Shown here one piece after another: positions 1 through 4,937 of a stretch of DNA of 7,269 nucleotides. This stretch comes from CANLWN01 sp039815505. Lineage in GTDB: Bacteria; Bacteroidota; Bacteroidia; Flavobacteriales; Flavobacteriaceae. The stretch is taken from contig JBCBZE010000179.1 in assembly GCA_039815505.1 (NCBI GenBank), positions 1 to 7,269 on the forward strand. The letters are read 5' to 3'. The position numbers and the translations under genes were made by a program. The notes under the pieces were generated by a model that worked only from the letters and a program-made list of their open reading frames with translations, made no database searches and was not told the origin of the DNA. Every line of letters begins with the position of its first letter. Position 1 is the stretch's first letter.

Positions 1-1
1 T

Positions 2-394
2 GTAGAACAGGTGAATTACATGCTCCAAAAGTTTCAGTCGGTAGCTGCAATCAAAGCACAGATAAAAAAAGGCGCAAGTTATTATATGATTATGGAGCAA
101 GAGTGTGCCGTTGGATACCTGTCATTTTTTAAAAATAAGGACTCCTTATTTTTAAGTAAAATTTATATCCTAAGCAATCTTAGGGGAAGAGGTGTAGGTA
201 GGACCGCTATATCCTTTATTGAAAACAGTGCACAAGAATTAGCGTGCAATACTATATCGCTTACCGTCAATAAACACAATACGGCATCTATAAATGCCTA
301 TGAAAAAATGGGGTTTAAAAAAATGAAACCTATGATTACGGATATTGGCAAGGGTTTTGTAATGGATGACTATTATATGGAAAAAAAACTCTAG
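2..394 (+). CDS. GNAT family N-acetyltransferase, 5'-truncated by window edge
   Basis: This is the C-terminal part of a GCN5-related acetyltransferase, which would transfer an acetyl group from acetyl-CoA to an amine; the substrate cannot be read from sequence. The reading frame is open right to the window edge (codons for V-E-Q before the GTG at 11), and 'EQVNYML' resembles the early part of this family, so the true start lies outside and the GTG at 11 is not a start. Counting from the codon at 11, the acetyl-CoA pyrophosphate loop (motif A, R-G-R-G-V-G) is at about residues 58-63, and motif B (N-K-H-N-T-A-S-I-N-A-Y-E-K-M-G-F) is at 87-102, followed by the usual D-D-Y-Y-M-E-K-K-L end. About 130 residues are visible of a family usually near 165-175. 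A hairpin terminator follows at once, so it ends its transcript. Confidence 0.9.
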   Translation, partial: VEQVNYMLQKFQSVAAIKAQIKKGASYYMIMEQECAVGYLSFFKNKDSLFLSKIYILSNLRGRGVGRTAISFIENSAQELACNTISLTVNKHNTASINAYEKMGFKKMKPMITDIGKGFVMDDYYMEKKL

Positions 395-430
395 AAACAG
401 AAGTGCGCTTCTTAGTGGCGTACTTGTTTT
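395..430 (+). terminator. Intrinsic terminator after the GNAT gene
   Basis: AAGTGCGC (401-408) pairs with GCGTACTT (418-425) across a 9-nt loop, giving 8 pairs with one G-U wobble. The AAAC at 395-398 can pair with the GTTT at 426-429 after a 2-nt bulge. The T-rich run 424-430 gives the U-tract on the + strand. A small AT-only inverted repeat (GTTTT 426-430, AAAAC 435-439) abuts it. The minus-strand VOC gene ends at 477 facing this hairpin, so it may also stop that transcript, though the tail on that strand is less T-rich. Confidence 0.7.
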
Positions 431-476
431 AATCAAAACCATAATCTAGGCAATGTAAGGATTCGGCATATATAGG

Positions 477-899
477 CTATTTGGCAAATAATTGCCCCAT
501 ATCCTTAAAGGCTTTGAATTCCAATGCATTCCCGGCAGGGTCCAGAAAAAACATAGTGGCCTGTTCACCCACTTGGCCCTGAAAACGGATATAGGGCTCA
601 ATAATAAAGTCTATACCTTTAGTTTGTAATTCCTTGGAAAAAGTTTCAAAAACTTCCCAAGATAATACCACTCCGTAATGCGGAACCGGAACATTCTTCC
701 CATCTACTGGATTGGAATGTAGATCATCGTTTTTTGTCCTTGGTTTGTAATGAATGACCAACTGATGACCAAAGAGATTAAAATCCACCCATTGGTCACT
801 ACTTCTTCCTTCCTCACAATTTAGGGTCTCTCGATAAAAAACTCGGCATTCATCTAAATTATGAACAGGGATGGCAATATGGAAAGGGGTTGTTTGCAT
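477..899 (-). CDS. VOC-family protein, extradiol-dioxygenase-like (COG3565 type)
   Basis: A 140-residue member of the vicinal oxygen chelate (glyoxalase/bleomycin resistance/extradiol dioxygenase) superfamily. The sequence follows the COG3565 'predicted extradiol dioxygenase' pattern: F-H-I-A-I-P-V at 6-12, G-R-S-S-D-Q-W-V-D-F at 31-40, N-P-V-D-G-K at 63-68, V-P-H-Y-G-V-V-L at 72-79, and E-Q-A-T-M-F-F-L-D-P-A-G-N-A-L-E-F at 112-128. His7, His74 and Glu127 fit the 2-His-1-Glu metal site of the superfamily. It carries two beta-alpha-beta-beta-beta repeats' worth of sequence, as expected for a single VOC module that dimerises. The substrate is unknown; it could equally be a lyase or isomerase. 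It is soluble and cytoplasmic. The start ATG has no Shine-Dalgarno. It lies 63 bp behind the alpha/beta hydrolase gene and is probably the last gene of the hxlR-divergent run. Confidence 0.9.
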   Translation of the reverse strand: MQTTPFHIAIPVHNLDECRVFYRETLNCEEGRSSDQWVDFNLFGHQLVIHYKPRTKNDDLHSNPVDGKNVPVPHYGVVLSWEVFETFSKELQTKGIDFIIEPYIRFQGQVGEQATMFFLDPAGNALEFKAFKDMGQLFAK

Positions 900-962
900 G
901 GGAGGCCTTTTGAATTTATACGTGGAGCAAGGAGCTTAATTTATCTTAAAAATACCTCTTTT

Positions 963-1802
963 CTAGGACTTTAAAAATTCGATGATCTGATTTCTAACCT
1001 TATCTTGGTGCAGGGAATGTCCAAGCCCCTTGGTTTTGATAAAAGTACTGTTTCCCCAATTGGCGTGTACCTGTTCGGAAGACCAAATAGGGGCTATGGC
1101 GTCTAGCTCATCATGGATCAACAATCCCTTATTGGAAAGTGATTTGGCAAATTTAGCCGTGGAGAAGTCCGCAAACTTAAATTTGAAGGTTGCTATAAAA
1201 TAATCTTCCAAGTTTCGCATGACTTTTTCGTTCAAACCAAGGATATTTTTATACTGCCTCATAAAATCGGAAAGCTCGGACGGGGCACCTAAAGAAACCA
1301 TTTTTTCTATATGGGGATTATCGTATTTATATTGGTTGTAAATCATGGTCATACCACCTACGGAATGACCAATAATATGGGAGGGCCTATAAAGTTCTAT
1401 AACTTTTTGTGCGCATTCCGCATAGAGCGGGATATTTAATACTTTTCCCGAAGAATTTCCATGGGCCGGTGCGTCCATAGCGATAATATTAAAACCTTCA
1501 TGCACCAATTTGGGAATAAAATTCCGCCATCGAAACGTATTGCTCTCCCATCCGTGCATCAATACGAGCGTAGGACCCTCTCCCTGCCAGCAATAGGTTT
1601 GTATACGAATACCGCTTACTTCAAGAATGGTGTCCTTTGCATTTTCCAAAAAGGATCGTTGTTCCGGCAATACACCTCCCTTTCTCGGCGTGCAAAATAA
1701 CTGAAAGGCTTTTTCCGTAGTGCGTTGCGGGGACACCAACGACATACTATTGTAGTAGGTGCCTATTACAAGGGGGATATATTTGTTAAGTATTTTTCTC
1801 AT
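963..1802 (-). CDS. Alpha/beta hydrolase
   Basis: A 279-residue serine hydrolase of the alpha/beta fold. The core begins near residue 60: the oxyanion segment L-M-H-G-W is at 81-85, the D-A-P-A-H-G-N-S strand/turn at 110-117, and the nucleophile elbow G-H-S-V-G-G at 145-150 with Ser147 as nucleophile. The acid is most likely Asp234 in H-D-E-L-D-A-I-A-P (Asp231 is the alternative), and His262 in L-G-H-S-L completes the triad. The first 55 residues form a hydrophobic/amphipathic lead (I-P-L-V-I-G) ending in the L-F-C-T-P-R-K-G segment common in a Bacteroidota and proteobacterial subfamily. It is not a clear cleavable signal peptide. The substrate (ester, lipid, lactone or thioester) cannot be told. 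Its start overlaps the end of the DinB-like gene by 17 bp, which suggests translational coupling. Confidence 0.9.
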   Translation of the reverse strand: MRKILNKYIPLVIGTYYNSMSLVSPQRTTEKAFQLFCTPRKGGVLPEQRSFLENAKDTILEVSGIRIQTYCWQGEGPTLVLMHGWESNTFRWRNFIPKLVHEGFNIIAMDAPAHGNSSGKVLNIPLYAECAQKVIELYRPSHIIGHSVGGMTMIYNQYKYDNPHIEKMVSLGAPSELSDFMRQYKNILGLNEKVMRNLEDYFIATFKFKFADFSTAKFAKSLSNKGLLIHDELDAIAPIWSSEQVHANWGNSTFIKTKGLGHSLHQDKVRNQIIEFLKS

Positions 1803-2352
1803 TTTTCAACCCTAATTTTAGATATGTATGTACAAGCCCATGATGATGCTCGGCATGGTACATGGTATTGTACAACATTTCTCGCATACTTAAATTTCCT
1901 AATACGGGATGGGGAATACATAAGCTATCCAATTCTTTTTCGGTAAAGGTATCTATCCTTGAACATAAATCAGCCAACATTTCTGTCAAGGTTGCGGTTA
2001 AAACGGTTTTTTGTTCATAAAAAGTTGTGCCCGGAACATAACGGTCCGGTGCTTTGCCCCCTTCTTTCAGTTTATCCCGATATAGCCTCTTAAGGGTTTC
2101 ATACGTTCTCGAGGTCTTTTTTGAAAGACCAAATTTTTGTTCAATTTCTACTTTGTCCCATTTAAAAACATATAGTAATGCTTTTATACAAAGAACAAGA
2201 TGTGCCAGCTGCTGGCCAGCGTTCCATTTTTCTTGATAAGCATATCCATATTCTTCGGGGGTCAACGTATCGATATACGTAATGAAACCATTGTAATTTT
2301 TAAATAGTGTAGCACTAATTTCCCGCTTGTTTATCGTAGTTCGATTTTTCAT
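1786..2352 (-). CDS. DinB/YfiT-like metal-binding four-helix-bundle protein
   Basis: A 188-residue protein of the DinB/YfiT superfamily, four-helix bundles that usually hold a divalent metal with three histidines. The superfamily includes thiol S-transferases (bacillithiol BstA, mycothiol-dependent enzymes) and many proteins of unknown job. The visible candidate ligands are His51 in W-N-A-G-Q-Q-L-A-H (43-51), the usual first ligand position, and the C-terminal Y-H-A-E-H-H-H-G stretch (165-172), where His166 and His170 have the H-x3-H spacing. The H-P-V-L-G-N-L-S-M-R-E-M-L segment (148-160) before the last helix is typical of the DinB_2-like subgroup. No signal peptide is seen, so it is cytoplasmic. 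It is the first gene of the run transcribed away from hxlR and overlaps the hydrolase gene. A thiol-transferase role is inference. Confidence 0.85.
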   Translation of the reverse strand: MKNRTTINKREISATLFKNYNGFITYIDTLTPEEYGYAYQEKWNAGQQLAHLVLCIKALLYVFKWDKVEIEQKFGLSKKTSRTYETLKRLYRDKLKEGGKAPDRYVPGTTFYEQKTVLTATLTEMLADLCSRIDTFTEKELDSLCIPHPVLGNLSMREMLYNTMYHAEHHHGLVHTYLKLGLKNEKNT

Positions 2353-2358
2353 TCCTCC
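2353..2358 (-). promoter_or_regulatory. Shine-Dalgarno-like GGAGGA abutting the DinB-like start
   Basis: On the minus strand GGAGGA sits directly before the ATG at 2352. It is the only clear purine-rich SD match before a start in this window. The spacing to the ATG is essentially nil, shorter than the usual 5-9 nt, so its use is doubtful. If it is used with normal spacing, the start would have to be further in, but the next in-frame Met is far downstream, so the ATG at 2352 is kept. Confidence 0.35.
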
Positions 2359-2377
2359 AATTGGTTTTGGTAGTTTC

Positions 2378-2398
2378 TTTTAGTAACTTGCTTTACTA
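2378..2398. promoter_or_regulatory. Operator-like inverted repeat, distal (IR1)
   Basis: TAGTAA (2381-2386) and TTACTA (2393-2398) form a perfect 6+6 inverted repeat with a 6-nt spacer. Its left flank TTTTAGTAAC (2378-2387) matches TTTTAGTCAC at 2421-2430 in nine of ten bases, so the two sites look like copies of one operator. The site falls just downstream of the predicted minus-strand -7 box at 2406-2413, over the likely transcription start of the DinB-like run. The candidate ligand is the adjacent HxlR protein; this is inference. Confidence 0.55.
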
Positions 2399-2405
2399 TT
2401 ACAAC

Positions 2406-2413
2406 CAAAAATA
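2406..2413 (-). promoter_or_regulatory. -7 promoter element of the DinB/hydrolase/VOC run
   Basis: On the minus strand TATTTTTG is a perfect match to the Bacteroidota -7 consensus TAnnTTTG. It lies 53 bp before the DinB-like ATG, predicting a leader of roughly 45-50 nt. The -33 region (about 2430-2436, minus strand TTTTTAG) is only an approximate TTTG match and overlaps the palindrome at 2421-2435. Confidence 0.55.
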
Positions 2414-2417
2414 CGAA

Positions 2418-2444
2418 TTGTTTTAGTCACTAAAAATAGGTTTC
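2418..2444 (+). promoter_or_regulatory. Predicted hxlR promoter
   Basis: TAGGTTTC (2437-2444) matches TAnnTTTG in all but the last base, and TTG (2418-2420) is a candidate -33 element. The spacer of 16 bp is slightly short for this promoter class. Transcription would begin around 2450, leaving a leader of about 10 nt before the ATG at 2461. The spacer is filled by the palindrome 2421-2435, the classical place for a repressor site. Confidence 0.45.
2421..2435. promoter_or_regulatory. Operator-like palindrome, proximal (IR2)
   Basis: TTTTAGT-C-ACTAAAA is a perfect 7+1+7 palindrome in the hxlR/DinB-like divergent spacer. It sits between the -33 and -7 elements predicted for hxlR and over the -33 region predicted for the opposite promoter, so one bound dimer could block both. 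It is 43 bp (about four helical turns) from the related half-site in 2378-2387. HxlR-type proteins bind as dimers to short palindromes next to their targets, which supports autoregulation, but binding is inferred. Confidence 0.6.
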
Positions 2445-2460
2445 CTAAATCAAAGTAGCT

Positions 2461-2892
2461 ATGGAATTAGAAACTATTACTGAAAATCAGAAAGTTAAAG
2501 CTGCCAAAAAAATCAAAAAAATGTTCGGCCATATTGATTATAGGAATCCGCCCGAGGTATGCCCCATAAGACATATTATGTCCTTGGCTACGGATAAATG
2601 GAGTATTTTGATACTTTTAAATTTAGGGTTCTTTCCTAGCTTACGTTTTAATCGGTTAAAAAGATATGTTTACGGTATATCTGCCAAAGTGTTGAGTGAG
2701 CGGTTAAAAAATTTGGAGATGGATGGTTATATCTCTAGGACCATGTACCCTGAAGTTCCCATACGTGTGGAGTATGAACTTACCGATTTTGGACAATCCT
2801 TCTTAATGCGAATATTGGATATGGCAGAATGGTCGGAGAAGTATAGCAAAAGGATCATAGAAAATCGCCAAAGGTATTTATCCAAGAACTAA
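2461..2892 (+). CDS. HxlR-family winged-helix transcriptional regulator
   Basis: A 143-residue MarR-like winged-helix regulator of the HxlR family. The domain starts with the family hallmark C-P-I-R-H at 34-38, followed by the D-K-W-S-I-L-I-L-L helix (45-53), S-L-R-F-N-R-L-K-R (60-68), the recognition-helix region I-S-A-K-V-L-S-E-R-L-K-N-L-E-M-D-G-Y (72-89), and the wing with V-P-I-R-V-E-Y-E-L-T-D-F-G (99-111). Cys34 matches the cysteine that in YodB and HypR of Bacillus senses diamide, quinones or hypochlorite by thiol oxidation; redox sensing here is inference. The first 30 residues are lysine-rich and longer than in many members. The ATG at 2461 is used, with the Met at codon 21 as a less likely alternative. 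It is divergent from the DinB/hydrolase/VOC run, its likely target, with operator-like repeats between. Its stop codon overlaps the stop of the convergent gene. Confidence 0.93.
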   Translation: MELETITENQKVKAAKKIKKMFGHIDYRNPPEVCPIRHIMSLATDKWSILILLNLGFFPSLRFNRLKRYVYGISAKVLSERLKNLEMDGYISRTMYPEVPIRVEYELTDFGQSFLMRILDMAEWSEKYSKRIIENRQRYLSKN

Positions 2893-3851
2893 TCCAAAAT
2901 TTGATTCCAAATATCCAAATACATTTTCCAGGTATCCCCATATTTTTTCCAAACCACTACATATTTACCTTTCCATTCAGCAATGGAATTATCTGGCTTC
3001 TGGGTCTTGCCGTTATAATAACCATAGTCATAGGCATAATTGCCCAGAAAATTAATTTCTATGGGATTTATCTCATGATGCAGTATTTTAGAATCCTTGG
3101 ATAACAACCAACGCTGCTTTATGGCATCTAAACCTTCTATAATATCCGAGGTTCCTGGAAAAATTTTGGAATCTTCAGCATAAATGTCCAACATGCCATC
3201 ATAATCGGCGTTCATAAAATCCTTTGAGAATTTTTGGACAATACCCAAAATCTTTGTCTTATCATCCTCTACATTGTGTTCATTTCTTCTTAGACAGTCT
3301 ATTTTCCAGGTAGGGAAAACTACCGATTGGTCTTTGGACACCCATTCTCCCAACCATTTAAAGCCCTTACTGCTAATATCGGAAAATGTAAGTCGATATG
3401 AGCCTTCCATACCATTGGGTGCTTTCTGCGCTCTATAAAGTATAATGGTATCGTCTTGATTTTTGTTGCCTTCCCAAACCGGTAGCTGTGTAGATGGTGA
3501 GCCCGAACTATAATAGTGAACATACCAACGGGTACTGTCGGCTATGAATTGTCTAATGCTCCCTGAGTGTTTGCCATCCGCTTTTAAGGTTTCGTCCTGC
3601 ACGGCCATACCGTTCATAATATATTTAAAACGCCATATCATATCCTCTGGATCTGCCCAACTTTGATCCGCTTTTCTCGTAATTGACTTACAATCACATT
3701 CCCCGATTAAGGGGGCGAAATCCAGTAGCTCTTGTGGAGCTTCCGGGTTAGGTAATCCAAAAGGATGCTCGGGAGAAGGCTCATACTCATATTGTGAAAA
3801 ACCAAACGAAGAAAAGGAGAGGAGTACCAGTAGTAGGGAATTAGTTTTCAT
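2889..3851 (-). CDS. Secreted two-domain protein: DUF1579-like plus DUF4440/SnoaL-like
   Basis: The frame is open from an ATG at 3893, but the ATG at 3851 is preferred because it starts a clean signal peptide (M-K-T-N-S, then L-L-L-V-L-L-S-F-S-S-F, cleavage likely at F-S/Q near residue 19-20), giving 320 residues. Residues about 41-188 look like a DUF1579/lipocalin-like beta domain: L-I-G-E-C-D-C near 49-55, W-R-F-K-Y-I-M-N-G, S-I-R-Q-F, and W-L-G-E-W near 166-170. Residues about 198-320 look like a DUF4440/SnoaL-type cone fold: the helix with F-M-N-A-D-Y-D-G-M-L-D-I-Y-A-E-D-S, then W-K-G-K-Y-V-V-V-W-K and D-T-W-K-M at the end. Neither fold predicts a specific reaction; both commonly bind small hydrophobic ligands. 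The product should be periplasmic or exported. It is last of a four-gene minus-strand series, 72 bp after the cupin gene. Confidence 0.8.
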   Translation of the reverse strand: MKTNSLLLVLLSFSSFGFSQYEYEPSPEHPFGLPNPEAPQELLDFAPLIGECDCKSITRKADQSWADPEDMIWRFKYIMNGMAVQDETLKADGKHSGSIRQFIADSTRWYVHYYSSGSPSTQLPVWEGNKNQDDTIILYRAQKAPNGMEGSYRLTFSDISSKGFKWLGEWVSKDQSVVFPTWKIDCLRRNEHNVEDDKTKILGIVQKFSKDFMNADYDGMLDIYAEDSKIFPGTSDIIEGLDAIKQRWLLSKDSKILHHEINPIEINFLGNYAYDYGYYNGKTQKPDNSIAEWKGKYVVVWKKYGDTWKMYLDIWNQILD

Positions 3852-3883
3852 AATGTGGTTGTTTGGTATCAATGTAACGAAAC

Positions 3884-3903
3884 AGGGCGACAATCCCTTT
3901 TTT
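3884..3903 (+). terminator. Weak terminator-like hairpin, + strand
   Basis: AGGG (3884-3887) pairs with CCCT (3895-3898) over a 7-nt loop, followed by a T-run through 3903. The stem is only four pairs, so support is weak. No + strand gene ends nearby; it could only act on read-through transcription from hxlR, about 1 kb upstream. Confidence 0.2.
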
Positions 3904-3923
3904 GTTTAGAATTAATTAACAAC

Positions 3924-4292
3924 TCATTTTTCTTCCCGATGTACACTTTCCATGGAAAAAGCAGGTAAGCAAATAGCTATATACTCACAAGCTTCTTTAA
4001 AAGGGTTGGTATACTGAACACGGGTATTTTTCTCTATTTTGATGGACTGTCCGGCTTTCAAAACAATTTTTTCATTTTCGATTATAAACTGTTTTTTGCC
4101 ACTGATTATAAATGTGTACTCATCAAATTCCGGGGTCTGGAAAGGTTCGCTCCAGCCCGGAGGTGCGATCATATGCGCTATACTGATCTCGGAGTCACCA
4201 TTGGTGGCTCTTCCAAAGTGCTCCAAAATGGTTTTACCATCATCGGTAGGTACCGCGAAAGGTGACTTTTGAATTGTGTATTTTTTTTGCAT
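3924..4292 (-). CDS. Cupin-domain protein lacking the usual histidine metal ligands
   Basis: A 122-residue single-domain cupin. The core runs from P-P-G-W-S-E-P-F-Q-T-P-E-F-D-E-Y-T-F-I-I-S-G (44-65) to L-K-A-G-Q-S-I-K-I-E-K-N-T-R-V-Q-Y-T-N-P (78-97). In classical cupins the first motif carries H-x-H and a Glu, and the second carries a His. Here Glu58 (E-Y-T) is kept but the H-x-H is absent, and the second-motif His position is Gln93. The site therefore either binds no metal, binds one through Glu/Gln, or serves as a small-molecule binding pocket. There is no signal peptide, so it is cytoplasmic. No pathway is implied. The gene begins 21 bp after the lipoprotein gene and very likely shares its transcript. 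Confidence 0.85.
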   Translation of the reverse strand: MQKKYTIQKSPFAVPTDDGKTILEHFGRATNGDSEISIAHMIAPPGWSEPFQTPEFDEYTFIISGKKQFIIENEKIVLKAGQSIKIEKNTRVQYTNPFKEACEYIAICLPAFSMESVHREEK

Positions 4293-4313
4293 TGTTTTCT
4301 TAAGCTTTGACGC

Positions 4314-4871
4314 TTACTCCCATCCGATCATCAGATATTTGATTTTTGCAGCATCGGGTATTTGTACTGCCTCGATATTGGTGCTGGAGGAGTAACGTAA
4401 GCTAGAGGGCAGTTCTTTTTTATCGATGGTGAAATACATATCGCTTTCCTTGAGAAAAATAACTACATTGTTCAAGGAAGTTATAATCTTTCGTATGCTA
4501 TAATTATCCTTGATATCTTTAAAAGTACTATTCAGACCAACACCTTTTTGGGTAGTAAAACGCGGATCGTAGACTCGTATATTTTCAATTTTGGAAATAC
4601 TGTCCGGGGCTGGTGTTAGGGTTAAGAGATGTTTTCCACCTTTTTCATAAATTTTTATTTTTTTGGTACCTGAACCTAATTTGGTGATGCCCGTATCTTT
4701 TACAATGGAATCCAAGGAGTAGATGTTATCCAAATGATCGGCGGTACTATTACGGTCCAATTTTCCAATACTATCTTCGGTAATTAGAAAAGTGGTGTCC
4801 TTTTCTTTTTGGCATTGTACAAAAAAAAGCATGGTTGAAACTAGGGCTAGGGTGCTAAAAGACTTGGTCAT
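4314..4871 (-). CDS. Putative lipoprotein of unknown function
   Basis: I do not recognise a characterised family. The 185-residue product begins M-T-K-S-F with a hydrophobic stretch up to L-F-F-V-Q-C, a plausible but non-ideal lipobox with Cys20 as the lipidated residue (Phe at -3 and Gln at -1 are atypical). The residues after it (Q-K-E-K-D) are charged, loosely like the export signal that sends Bacteroidota lipoproteins to the cell surface. The mature part is rich in alternating beta-like and polar segments and ends in K-Y-L-M-I-G-W-E. The stretch G-V-G-L-N-S-T-F-K-D-I-K-D-N-Y (about 110-124) resembles the 'threshold' loops seen in conserved flavobacterial lipoproteins of unknown role, but this is only an impression. 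It sits 66 bp after the DUF853 ATPase gene and 21 bp before the cupin gene. Confidence 0.7.
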   Translation of the reverse strand: MTKSFSTLALVSTMLFFVQCQKEKDTTFLITEDSIGKLDRNSTADHLDNIYSLDSIVKDTGITKLGSGTKKIKIYEKGGKHLLTLTPAPDSISKIENIRVYDPRFTTQKGVGLNSTFKDIKDNYSIRKIITSLNNVVIFLKESDMYFTIDKKELPSSLRYSSSTNIEAVQIPDAAKIKYLMIGWE

Positions 4872-4937
4872 TACGAAAATTACTAGGGTTTTATAAAAAG
4901 AATTAAAACTAAGGATGTATAGGTTTTGAACACTTAT

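Noticed and set aside
11..394. GNAT gene as a complete short CDS starting at GTG 11
   Set aside because: The frame is open upstream to the window edge, the preceding codons (V-E-Q) fit the family's conserved lead, and about 40 N-terminal residues of a normal GNAT are missing, so it is a truncated gene.
426..439. GTTTTAATCAAAAC as a repeat or regulatory palindrome
   Set aside because: A five-pair AT-rich inverted repeat adjoining a terminator in AT-leaning DNA is easily chance or part of the terminator tail; no second copy was noticed.
2901..3104. + strand 67-residue frame encoding a very hydrophobic, membrane-like peptide (I-V-I-G-I-I-A)
   Set aside because: It lies wholly antisense to the DUF4440-like domain of a convincing gene and has no promoter or start context of its own; hydrophobicity arises as the complement of the real coding strand.
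3852..3893. Upstream ATG (3893) for the secreted two-domain protein, adding 14 residues
   Set aside because: The extra residues (M-S-P-C-F-V-T-L-I-P-N-N-H-I) would bury the signal peptide; the ATG at 3851 begins a standard Lys-hydrophobic-cleavage pattern.
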